From NCBI GenBank assembly GCA_012519365.1, contig JAAYQH010000265.1, positions 1 through 5,762 on the forward strand: DNA of 5,762 bases, in the 5' to 3' direction. The position numbers and the translations under genes are program-made. The notes below the pieces were generated by a model, which made no database searches, was not told the origin of the DNA, and was given only the letters and a program-made list of their open reading frames with translations. Positions 1 through 5,762 of this stretch are shown here, piece by piece; the stretch's first letter is position 1, and each line of letters opens with the position of its first letter. Origin of the DNA: Planctomycetota bacterium. Its GTDB lineage: Bacteria > Planctomycetota > Phycisphaerae > Sedimentisphaerales > Anaerohalosphaeraceae.

Positions 1-1
1 C

Positions 2-331
2 CGCCTCATCCGCAAATACGGCTACGTCGGCACCGACCGCGTCCTTGAGATGACCCGCCAAAACCCCGACCTGCAAAACAACCTCAGCGCCGCAGCCCAT
101 CTGATCCACGGCTCGTCCGAAGGCCGTTTCAAAATCACCTACTGTCCCGGCTATATCAGCCGCCGGGAAATTGAATCGGTCAACTTCGCCTACGGCGACC
201 TGAATACCCTGATGCAGACATACAACCCCCGCACCCTCAAAATGGGGTACAACGACGTAAACGGCGAAACGATCTTTTTCATCCCCAACCCCGGCCTGGG
301 ACTGTGGGCATGGAAAGAAAAATTCAAATAA
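2..331 (+). CDS. LarA-like nickel-dependent racemase/epimerase family protein, C-terminal part only
   Basis: Only the last 109 residues are in the window; the frame is open to the left edge, so the gene starts upstream. The ATG at base 50 is an internal methionine, not a start. The visible part resembles the C-terminal domain of LarA/DUF2088 proteins, which racemise or epimerise 2-hydroxy acids using a nickel-pincer cofactor. The matching pattern is an alanine-rich helix, a strand-like segment (GRFKITYCPGYIS, roughly bases 125-163), a helix containing REIESVNF, a segment resembling the 'DLNTLMQTY' helix of the family, and a final strand (ETIFFIPNPGLGLW). The 'FIPNPGLGLW' tail recalls the larger sugar-acid-associated LarA homologues rather than classical lactate racemase. 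The N-terminal cofactor-binding histidines and lysine lie outside the window. It sits 147 bp upstream of gnd on the same strand, suggesting a sugar-acid substrate. The family call rests on recalled pattern similarity; the substrate is unknown. Confidence 0.6.
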   Translation, partial: RLIRKYGYVGTDRVLEMTRQNPDLQNNLSAAAHLIHGSSEGRFKITYCPGYISRREIESVNFAYGDLNTLMQTYNPRTLKMGYNDVNGETIFFIPNPGLGLWAWKEKFK

Positions 332-334
332 AAA

Positions 335-353
335 AGGAATCCGACGGATTCCT
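335..353. terminator. Short GC/AT stem-loop just after the LarA-like stop; possible terminator
   Basis: AGGAATCC (335-342) pairs perfectly with GGATTCCT (346-353) around a GAC loop, an 8-bp stem starting 3 bases after the LarA-like stop codon. On the plus strand no T-run follows, so it is a poor intrinsic terminator for the upstream gene. On the minus strand the stem is followed by a run of six T (complement of 330-335), the layout of an intrinsic terminator for transcription coming leftward. It may instead be an mRNA 3'-end or processing hairpin for the LarA-like transcript. Confidence 0.45.
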
Positions 354-392
354 CAATGAATGATGTTGACAAGTGAACCTTAAAATACGTTC

Positions 393-435
393 AGCTCAGG
401 AAGCCAAAACAGAATAATGACCCCTTCCTGCAGCT
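393..435 (+). repeat. Inverted repeat in the gnd leader
   Basis: AGCTCAGGAAG (393-403) is complementary to CTTCCTG-C-AGCT (424-435) with one bulged base (C431), giving 11 pairs around a 20-base A-rich loop. It lies 43 bases upstream of the gnd start, within the 147-bp gap after the LarA-like gene. It could be a leader-RNA hairpin or a spaced operator for a dimeric regulator; the sequence alone does not decide. No known riboswitch class was recognised. Confidence 0.4.
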
Positions 436-465
436 CCGAGTAAGCCCTGTAACCCAAAAACAAAT

Positions 466-470
466 AGGAG
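466..470 (+). promoter_or_regulatory. Ribosome binding site of gnd
   Basis: AGGAG lies 8 bases before the ATG at 479. It is the clearest Shine-Dalgarno match on the plus strand of the window and fixes the gnd start, which also agrees with the N-terminal Rossmann motif beginning within ten residues. Confidence 0.8.
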
Positions 471-478
471 AATCAAAC

Positions 479-1930
479 ATGACACAAGCAGATATTGCAG
501 TCGTCGGATTGGCAGTCATGGGGGAAAACCTCATCCTGAATATAGAAAGCAAAGGCTTCACCGTCGCCTGCTACAATCGCACTGTCTCCAAGGTCGATGA
601 CTTTATCAATGGCCGGGCCAAATTCAAAAACATCATCGGCTGCCATTCCATCGAAGAACTGGTCTCCGTGCTCAAAAAGCCCCGAAAAATCATGCTCATG
701 GTCAAGGCCGGCAAACCCGTCGATGACTTCATCGAACAAATTCTGCCTCACCTCGACGACGGCGACATCCTCATCGACGGCGGCAACAGCAACTTCCAGG
801 ACACCATCCGCCGCACCCAATACGTCGAAAGCAAAGGCAAACTGTATATCGGCACAGGGGTTTCCGGCGGCGAGGAAGGCGCCCTTCGCGGCCCATCGAT
901 TATGCCCGGCGGCTCCAAAGCCGCCTGGCCCCATGTCAAGCCCATCTTCCAGAAAATCGCCGCCAAAACCGCCGACGGCCAGCCCTGCTGCGATTGGGTC
1001 GGCGATAACGGCGCCGGCCACTTTGTCAAAATGGTCCACAACGGCATCGAATACGGCGATATGCAGATGATCTGCGAGACCTATCAAATGATGAAATACG
1101 CCCTCCGGATGAGCAACGAAGAAATGCACACGGTCTTTGCCGACTGGAATGAAGGCGAACTCAATTCCTACCTCATCGAAATCACCCGTGACATCCTGGC
1201 CTACAAAGACGAAGAAGGCAACGCCGTGATCGATTTAATCCTCGACACCGCCGGCCAGAAAGGTACCGGCAAATGGACGGTCATCACCGCCCTCGATACC
1301 GGCCAGCCCCTGACCCTCATCGCTGAGGCCGTCTTCGCGCGGTGCCTGTCCGCCCTCAAGGAAGAACGCGTCGCCGCCTCCAAAATCCTGCCCGGCCCGA
1401 ACGAAAAATTTGACGGCGACAAACAGCAAATGATCAACGACCTGCGAAAGGCCCTCTACGCCTCCAAAATCGTCAGCTACGCCCAGGGCTTCCAACTCAT
1501 GAGAGCCGCCGCCGCTGAATACGGCTGGGATCTCAACTACGGCAACATCGCCTTGATGTGGCGCGGCGGCTGCATCATTCGCTCGGCCTTTCTCGGCAAG
1601 ATCAAAGAGGCCTTTGACCAAGATCCAACATTGACCAACCTCTTGCTGGCCCCGTTCTTCACCGAGGCCGTGGTCACCGCCCAGCACTCCTGGCGACGGG
1701 TCATAACCGCCGCCGCCCAGTTGGGCATTCCCATCCCCGCCACCAGCTCGGCCTTGGCCTATTATGACGGCTATCGCACCGAGCGGTTGCCGGCCAATCT
1801 GCTCCAGGCCCAGCGCGACTACTTCGGCGCCCACACCTATGAGCGGATCGATCGGCCCCGAGGCCAGTTCTTCCACACCAACTGGACCGGACACGGCGGC
1901 AGCACCGCAGCCTCAACCTATGTCGTATAA
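479..1930 (+). CDS. gnd: 6-phosphogluconate dehydrogenase, decarboxylating (NADP-type)
   Basis: Cytosolic enzyme of the oxidative pentose phosphate pathway that oxidises and decarboxylates 6-phosphogluconate to ribulose 5-phosphate, CO2 and NADPH. The 483-residue length matches the long homodimeric family (about 470-490). The N-terminal Rossmann domain has GLAVMGENL (10-18) and NRT (33-35), whose Arg is the usual contact for the NADP 2'-phosphate. IDGGNSNFQDT (99-109) and the substrate loop GVSGGEEGALRGPSIMPGG (127-145) follow. The catalytic segment KMVHNGIEYGD (184-194) supplies Lys184, His187, Asn188 and Glu191. GTGKWT (262-267), Arg288, Arg446 and His452 (in RDYFGAHTYER) complete the active site, the last two normally coming from the partner subunit. 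All key residues are intact. The protein ends at a short STYVV tail just after TNWTGHGG. It lies between the LarA-like gene and uxaC on one strand, implying a role in sugar-acid catabolism as well as NADPH supply. Confidence 0.97.
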   Translation: MTQADIAVVGLAVMGENLILNIESKGFTVACYNRTVSKVDDFINGRAKFKNIIGCHSIEELVSVLKKPRKIMLMVKAGKPVDDFIEQILPHLDDGDILIDGGNSNFQDTIRRTQYVESKGKLYIGTGVSGGEEGALRGPSIMPGGSKAAWPHVKPIFQKIAAKTADGQPCCDWVGDNGAGHFVKMVHNGIEYGDMQMICETYQMMKYALRMSNEEMHTVFADWNEGELNSYLIEITRDILAYKDEEGNAVIDLILDTAGQKGTGKWTVITALDTGQPLTLIAEAVFARCLSALKEERVAASKILPGPNEKFDGDKQQMINDLRKALYASKIVSYAQGFQLMRAAAAEYGWDLNYGNIALMWRGGCIIRSAFLGKIKEAFDQDPTLTNLLLAPFFTEAVVTAQHSWRRVITAAAQLGIPIPATSSALAYYDGYRTERLPANLLQAQRDYFGAHTYERIDRPRGQFFHTNWTGHGGSTAASTYVV

Positions 1931-1964
1931 CCGTAATTTCAAAAGGCATCCATCAAAAGTGAAC

Positions 1965-1988
1965 CGGGGGCACCTGCAGGTGCCCCCG
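1965..1988. repeat. Perfect 24-bp palindrome between gnd and uxaC
   Basis: CGGGGGCACCTG (1965-1976) is followed directly by its exact reverse complement (1977-1988), 34 bases after the gnd stop. As RNA it would fold into a very stable GC-rich hairpin with a stem of about 10 bp and a tight TGCA loop. No T-run follows directly (a TTTTT appears only about 18 bases later), so it is not a standard intrinsic terminator. Likely roles are an mRNA stability or processing hairpin that sets relative gnd/uxaC levels, a weak or factor-assisted terminator, or a symmetric protein-binding site. Confidence 0.75.
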
Positions 1989-2011
1989 AAATGTTCACAC
2001 AAATCGTTTTT

Positions 2012-2016
2012 GGGGA
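2012..2016 (+). promoter_or_regulatory. Weak ribosome binding site of uxaC
   Basis: GGGGA lies 10 bases before ATG 2027 and is the only purine-rich Shine-Dalgarno-like stretch near a uxaC start. The upstream in-frame ATG at 1991 is preceded by the GC-rich palindrome and has no comparable site, which favours 2027. Confidence 0.5.
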
Positions 2017-2026
2017 CAAACGAAAA

Positions 2027-3442
2027 ATGAATACACGCTATATGCACGAAGATTTTCTGCTGCTCAACGACACCGCACGCCGACTCTACCACGACCACGC
2101 CGCCGCCATGCCGATTTACGACTACCACTGTCATCTGCCCGCAAAGCAGATTGCCGAAAACAAACAATTTGACAATCTGACGCAAATCTGGCTCTACGGC
2201 GACCACTACAAATGGCGGGCAATGCGCACCAACGGCGTGCCCGAAAAATACTGCACCGGCGAGGCCGGCGACTGGGAAAAATTTGAAAAATGGGCACAAA
2301 CCGTTCCCGCCTGCCTGCGCAACCCCCTGTACCACTGGACCCATCTGGAACTGAAAAAACCCTTCGGCATCACCGACCGCCTGCTCAACGCCCAGACCGC
2401 CAAAAGCATCTACGACGACTGCAGCGCCATGCTCACCACCGAGCCATTTTGCGTCCGCAATATCATGCGGCAATGGAACGTCAAACTCGTCTGCACCACC
2501 GAAGACCCCCTCGACACCCTCGAGCACCACAAGGCCATCCGCGACAGCGGTTTTGAGATCGCCGTCCATACCGCCTGGCGACCGGATAAAGCCATGGCCG
2601 TCGAAAACCTCGAGGCCCTGAACCGCTGGATCGATGCCCTATCCGAATTGACCGGCTGCGAGATCAACCGCTTTGACGACTATATCGAAGCCCTCCGCAA
2701 GCGTCAGGACTATTTCCACCAAAACGGCTGTCGTCTCAGCGACCACGGCCTGGACAAGCCTTACGCCACCGACTACACCGCCGAGCAGATCCGAACACTC
2801 TTTTCGAAAATCCGCTCCGCCAGGACCCTCACCCCCGGCGAACAAGAGCAGTTCAAATCGGCAATGCTCTACGAGTTCGGCCTGATGAACTTCGAAAAAG
2901 GCTGGGTCCAGCAGTTCCACATCGGCGCCCTGCGCAACAACAACAGCCGGATGTTCGCCCAACTCGGCCCGGACACCGGCTTTGATTCCATTGGAGATTT
3001 TGAGATTGCTCAGCCGCTGGCGCGTTTCCTCGATCGGCTCGACGCCCAGGGCAAACTGGCCAAAACCATCCTTTATAACCTCAACCCCAAAGACAATGAA
3101 GTCTTGGCCACAATGCTGGGCAACTTTCAGGACGGACAAACCCCCGGCAAGCTGCAATTCGGCTCGGCCTGGTGGTTTCTCGACCAGATGGACGGCATGA
3201 TCAAACAACTCAACGCCCTGTCGAACCTTTCCCTGTTGAGTCGTTTTGTGGGAATGCTCACCGATTCACGCAGTTTCCTGAGCTATTCACGGCACGAATA
3301 CTTCCGCCGCATTCTCTGCAATCTGCTCGGTGAAGAAGTGCAAAAAGGCTGGTGGCCCAGCGACATGACGCTGTTGGGCCAAATGGTAGAGGATATCTGC
3401 TATAACAACGCCCGGGCTTATTTCGAGATGACCTGCCCTTAG
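2027..3442 (+). CDS. uxaC: Glucuronate (uronate) isomerase
   Basis: Amidohydrolase-fold cytosolic isomerase that converts D-glucuronate to D-fructuronate and D-galacturonate to D-tagaturonate, the first step of hexuronate catabolism. With the start at 2027 the product is 471 residues, essentially the length of E. coli UxaC (470), and its start MNTRYMHEDFLL lines up with the E. coli N-terminus. The in-frame ATG at 1991 would add 12 unconserved residues. Family motifs are all present: YDYHCHLP (31-38; His34 and His36 as metal ligands), GDHYKWRAMRTNGV (58-71), NPLYHWTHLEL (99-109), CTTEDPLDTLEHH (156-168), WRPDK (184-188), SDHGLD (238-243), QFHIGALRNNN (296-306), LNPKDNEVL (352-360) and LTDSRSFLSYSRHEYFRRIL (411-430). 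No truncation or lesion is visible. It is 96 bp downstream of gnd on the same strand, and its stop overlaps the stop of the convergent thiolase gene. Substrate preference (glucuronate or galacturonate) cannot be read from the sequence. Confidence 0.97.
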   Translation: MNTRYMHEDFLLLNDTARRLYHDHAAAMPIYDYHCHLPAKQIAENKQFDNLTQIWLYGDHYKWRAMRTNGVPEKYCTGEAGDWEKFEKWAQTVPACLRNPLYHWTHLELKKPFGITDRLLNAQTAKSIYDDCSAMLTTEPFCVRNIMRQWNVKLVCTTEDPLDTLEHHKAIRDSGFEIAVHTAWRPDKAMAVENLEALNRWIDALSELTGCEINRFDDYIEALRKRQDYFHQNGCRLSDHGLDKPYATDYTAEQIRTLFSKIRSARTLTPGEQEQFKSAMLYEFGLMNFEKGWVQQFHIGALRNNNSRMFAQLGPDTGFDSIGDFEIAQPLARFLDRLDAQGKLAKTILYNLNPKDNEVLATMLGNFQDGQTPGKLQFGSAWWFLDQMDGMIKQLNALSNLSLLSRFVGMLTDSRSFLSYSRHEYFRRILCNLLGEEVQKGWWPSDMTLLGQMVEDICYNNARAYFEMTCP

Positions 3443-4665
3443 CGGCCGACGATAAAACACACGGTACTGGTCGCCGACCCGCCGATGTTCAGCGTGCCCA
3501 CAGCCGCAGCACCGGGCACCTGATACTCCCCGGCGGTGTCGGTGACTTGTTTATAGGCATCCAGCAGCTGCCGCACACCGGTCGCCCCGACCGGATGGCC
3601 GCAACCGATCAGCCCGCCGGACGGATTGATCGGCAGACGACCGCCAAAATCAATAACACCCTCTTCAATGGCACGCCACGATTGCCCCGGCTCGGTTAGC
3701 CCAAAATGGTCAATCGCCATGTACTCCGACGTCGTAAAACAATCGTGCGTCTCGATCGCGTCAAGCTGCCAACACGCCTCAATCCCGGCCCGTTCAAAAG
3801 CATCGGTAATCGCCCGGCGCGTCCACGGCAGCACATACGGCTGACCTTCCGACTCGGCGATCTTGGCCGCAAACTCTATCGGTGCCGTCGTATGACCCCA
3901 CCCCCGAATCCGCGGCATCGTCTCAAGCGGCTGTCCGGTCCGCTGAACATACTCAGCCGCAAACCGTTCCGACGCCAAATACAAACACACCGCCCCGTCG
4001 GTCACCTGCGAGCAGTCGGTCACCTTGATCCGCCCGGTCACTTCGGTATTGTACCGCCCCTTTTGGCAGGCATGCTCATAACTCATATACCAGTCCCGCG
4101 TCTGGGCGTTGGGATTGCGTTTGCCATTGGCATAATTGATCGCCGAGATCCGCGCCAAATGCGTATCGTCCAGACCATACCGCGCCTCGTACACATCGCC
4201 CAGTTTGCCGAACAACTTGGGAAACGGAAACTCGATATTCTTCGACTCCCGCTCATACCAGGCCGCCGTCCCCAGATAATCCCCGCCCTTGGCCGGGCTG
4301 ACCGTCTTCATCTGCTCAACCCCCACCACCGCGATACAGTCATAGAGGCCCGCCTGAAGATGCGCCATCGCCGACAAGATCGCCAGCGACCCTGACGCAC
4401 AGGCCGCCTCGAACCGCATCGTCGCCAGCCCCTTGAAGTGCGGATCAAAATCCACAAAAAACGCCCCCAGATGCCCCTGCATGCAATACAACTCCGCCGC
4501 AAAATTGCCCACAAACGCCGCCTGAATATCCCGCGGCTCTATCCGCGTCACCGCCAGCGACCCTTCATACGCCTCGCGCATCATCGCACTGATATGCTTA
4601 TTTTCACGCGCCCAGTTCCGCGCAAAATCCGTCTGATACCCGCCCAAAATATAAACCGTCTGCAT
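3439..4665 (-). CDS. SCP2-type thiolase / acetyl-CoA acetyltransferase
   Basis: Thiolase-fold enzyme expected to cleave 3-ketoacyl-CoA with CoA, or to condense acyl-CoAs in reverse. With ATG 4665 the product is 408 residues, typical of the family; a GTG six bases upstream (4671) is possible but overlaps the ribosome binding site. The nucleophile is Cys89 in EAACASGS (86-93). The motif HDCF (307-310) replaces the NEAF of classical thiolases, and GGLIGCGHPVGATG (350-363) carries the catalytic His357. The C-terminal loop reads LNIGGSA (392-398), lacking the second catalytic Cys of the classical CxGGG motif. HDCF plus absence of that Cys is the known SCP2-thiolase arrangement, where Cys309 of HDCF is thought to serve instead. 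No Zn-ribbon or sterol-carrier domain is attached. It follows a hydroxyacyl-CoA dehydrogenase gene by 95 bp on the same strand, so the pair likely acts sequentially in acyl-CoA metabolism. Chain-length specificity is unknown. Confidence 0.9.
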   Translation of the reverse strand: MQTVYILGGYQTDFARNWARENKHISAMMREAYEGSLAVTRIEPRDIQAAFVGNFAAELYCMQGHLGAFFVDFDPHFKGLATMRFEAACASGSLAILSAMAHLQAGLYDCIAVVGVEQMKTVSPAKGGDYLGTAAWYERESKNIEFPFPKLFGKLGDVYEARYGLDDTHLARISAINYANGKRNPNAQTRDWYMSYEHACQKGRYNTEVTGRIKVTDCSQVTDGAVCLYLASERFAAEYVQRTGQPLETMPRIRGWGHTTAPIEFAAKIAESEGQPYVLPWTRRAITDAFERAGIEACWQLDAIETHDCFTTSEYMAIDHFGLTEPGQSWRAIEEGVIDFGGRLPINPSGGLIGCGHPVGATGVRQLLDAYKQVTDTAGEYQVPGAAAVGTLNIGGSATSTVCFIVGR

Positions 4666-4760
4666 AATCACCTTTCCACGTTAGAGGTTCGTTTCTCATC
4701 CATCCCATACGATGGCAATCCCACCGGCCCATCAACACCTCGTTTCCTGCCGCTGCCCTC
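4666..4760 (-). other. Intergenic gap between the dehydrogenase and thiolase genes
   Basis: These 95 bp hold the thiolase ribosome binding site at one end. Beyond that there are only short, weak inverted repeats (such as CCATC 4700-4704 with GATGG 4711-4715) and no T-run terminator, so read-through from the dehydrogenase into the thiolase gene is plausible. A small reading frame running through the gap overlaps both genes in another frame and looks non-coding. Confidence 0.5.
4671..4677 (-). promoter_or_regulatory. Ribosome binding site of the thiolase gene
   Basis: On the minus strand GGAAAGG ends 5 bases before ATG 4665. The alternative GTG at 4671 shares its first base with this site, leaving no spacer, so ATG 4665 is the better start. 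Confidence 0.7.
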
Positions 4761-5762
4761 TCATTTAGCCAAAAAATACCGCCCCACATTAAACACATTT
4801 CGCGCCCAGGCCGTATCGCACCTCAGCCCCTCCGGCACCGGCAGATTTTGCTGCTCCAGAAGCTCCGCCGCCCGCCCGTTGCCCCCGAGCATCCGCACCA
4901 GCATACTCGGCCCGGCCCAGTTATACCCCGCCGTCATCACCCGATCGATCCCGTCAATGCCATCCCTCGCATCGGTCACCTCCCCGATCAGCATATACGC
5001 ATACGCGATATACATCCCCAAAATCTCTTTCACAATCTCCGCCTCGGTTCCTTCAGCGGCCAAAATCGTCTCAAACGCCCGCCGGTACATCCCGATATGA
5101 ATATCCTCCTTGGCCTGCTCAACAAACCGCACATGCGGCTCAAACGCCGGCACATACCGCAACGTCGCCGGATCGATATATTCAAACGCCCCGTTTTCCA
5201 GCCGCTTATAAAAGCCGCCCTTGTCCCGGCTTTTGCGTCCCAGATGCCCGCCCTGAATCATTGCCTCAATATAGGCCGGCAAGACAATCTTATCGTGCAT
5301 CGCATCGGACACATTTTCCTGCAAACTGCGAATAATCGCGGCGTGAATATCCAGCCCCACCAAATCCAGCGTCGCCAGCGGCGCCATAATCCGCCCCGTA
5401 TAAGGGCCGATCAGATAATCCATCATCTCCACGCCGTACTGAGCCGCCAGCTCCGTAATCCGCGCAAACAGCACAAACGCTATCCGATTGCCTGCAAACC
5501 CGGCCGTCGGACGCACCGGAATCACCACCCGCCGCAGCTGCTTTTCCAAAAACGCCGCCATAAAATCCACCACCGCCGGATCCGTTTGGCTCTGCCCGCA
5601 AATCTCACACGCCAGCATCCGAGACGGCGGATTGTAAAAATGCGTGGACAAAAAATGCCGACGAAAATCCCTGCTGCGCCCCTCCGGCAACGTCTCCAAC
5701 ACCAGACTGGACGTTACCGAGCTGACAATCGAGCCGGCCCGCCGAAACCGATCCACCTGTTC
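4761..5762 (-). CDS. 3-hydroxyacyl-CoA dehydrogenase, N-terminus beyond window edge
   Basis: Oxidises 3-hydroxyacyl-CoA to 3-ketoacyl-CoA with NAD, directly supplying a thiolase. The last 333 residues are present; the frame stays open to the right edge, and the GTG at 5756 is an internal valine, so the start and the N-terminal GxGxxG motif are missing. Counting from the edge, GSIVSSVTSSL (10-20) is the end of the Rossmann domain with the conserved TSSL serine. STHFYNP (39-45) gives catalytic His41, and CEIC (52-55) gives the partner Glu53. AGFAGNRI (87-94) is the start of the helical C-terminal domain with Asn92. GRIMAPLATLDLVGLDI (123-139) matches the family segment usually reading G-x-P-x-x-x-D-x-x-GLD. 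A second helical region (about 222-300, with GIDRVMTAGYNWAGP) resembles the duplicated C-terminal domain of long forms such as FadB. The Asn that usually precedes TSSL is Val16. It is probably cotranscribed with the downstream thiolase gene. Confidence 0.9.
   Translation of the reverse strand, partial: EQVDRFRRAGSIVSSVTSSLVLETLPEGRSRDFRRHFLSTHFYNPPSRMLACEICGQSQTDPAVVDFMAAFLEKQLRRVVIPVRPTAGFAGNRIAFVLFARITELAAQYGVEMMDYLIGPYTGRIMAPLATLDLVGLDIHAAIIRSLQENVSDAMHDKIVLPAYIEAMIQGGHLGRKSRDKGGFYKRLENGAFEYIDPATLRYVPAFEPHVRFVEQAKEDIHIGMYRRAFETILAAEGTEAEIVKEILGMYIAYAYMLIGEVTDARDGIDGIDRVMTAGYNWAGPSMLVRMLGGNGRAAELLEQQNLPVPEGLRCDTAWARNVFNVGRYFLAK

Noticed and set aside
366..386. Possible sigma-70 promoter for gnd: perfect TTGACA (366-371) with TAAAAT (381-386)
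   Set aside because: The spacer is only 9 bases, far from the usual 16-18, and no acceptable -10 box occurs at normal spacing.
473..1129. Antisense open frame of 218 codons inside gnd
   Set aside because: It mirrors the highly conserved gnd coding sequence, has no family features or ribosome binding site, and reflects the GC-rich codon bias.
1235..1894. Antisense open frame of 219 codons inside gnd
   Set aside because: Gly/Val/Ala-rich composition typical of a shadow frame opposite a GC-biased gene; gnd is certain here.
1991..2026. Upstream in-frame start for uxaC adding 12 residues
   Set aside because: The added residues match nothing at the UxaC N-terminus, there is no ribosome binding site, and ATG 2027 gives the family length.
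1913..3208. Two antisense open frames (1913-2569 and 2639-3208) opposite uxaC
   Set aside because: Both are shadows of uxaC, whose motifs are intact along its whole length.
3706..4395. Plus-strand open frame of 229 codons opposite the thiolase gene
   Set aside because: Arg/Pro/His-rich translation without domains; the opposite strand carries a complete thiolase with all motifs.
4604..4798. Small minus-strand frame spanning the dehydrogenase-thiolase gap
   Set aside because: It overlaps the ends of both real genes out of frame, and its composition and position do not suggest a gene.

Overview
The window looks like a bacterial chromosome with two metabolic modules that converge tail to tail. 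Codons are strongly biased to C/G at third positions, and the intergenic gaps are short. The combination of a nickel-racemase-like protein, glucuronate isomerase and 6-phosphogluconate dehydrogenase next to a thiolase/hydroxyacyl-CoA dehydrogenase pair would fit a sugar- and polysaccharide-degrading anaerobe or facultative organism, for example of the Planctomycetes/Phycisphaerae type. That taxonomic guess is weak because no marker gene is present.

Plus-strand module (bases 2-3442): the 3' end of a LarA-like gene (nickel-dependent hydroxyacid racemase/epimerase superfamily), then a complete gnd (6-phosphogluconate dehydrogenase, decarboxylating), then a complete uxaC (glucuronate/uronate isomerase). 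The gaps are 147 bp (332-478) and 96 bp (1931-2026, using the start preferred here for uxaC). Each gap carries an inverted repeat but no textbook terminator that would separate the genes, so a common transcript is plausible. Taken together the genes suggest hexuronate/sugar-acid catabolism. UxaC makes fructuronate (or tagaturonate), and Gnd takes 6-phosphogluconate into the pentose phosphate pathway. A LarA-type 2-epimerase converting D-mannonate to D-gluconate would link the two and bypass the usual 2-keto-3-deoxygluconate route. This link is an inference, but it can be tested.

Minus-strand module (bases 3439-5762): a 3-hydroxyacyl-CoA dehydrogenase whose N-terminus lies beyond the right edge, followed 95 bp downstream by an SCP2-type thiolase (acyl-CoA acetyltransferase). 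These would catalyse the last two steps of beta-oxidation, or the reverse reactions in acyl-CoA synthesis. The thiolase and uxaC stop codons overlap by 4 bp with no terminator between the convergent modules.

No tRNA, rRNA, insertion sequence, CRISPR array or phage feature was seen. No gene-free stretch exceeds 150 bp.
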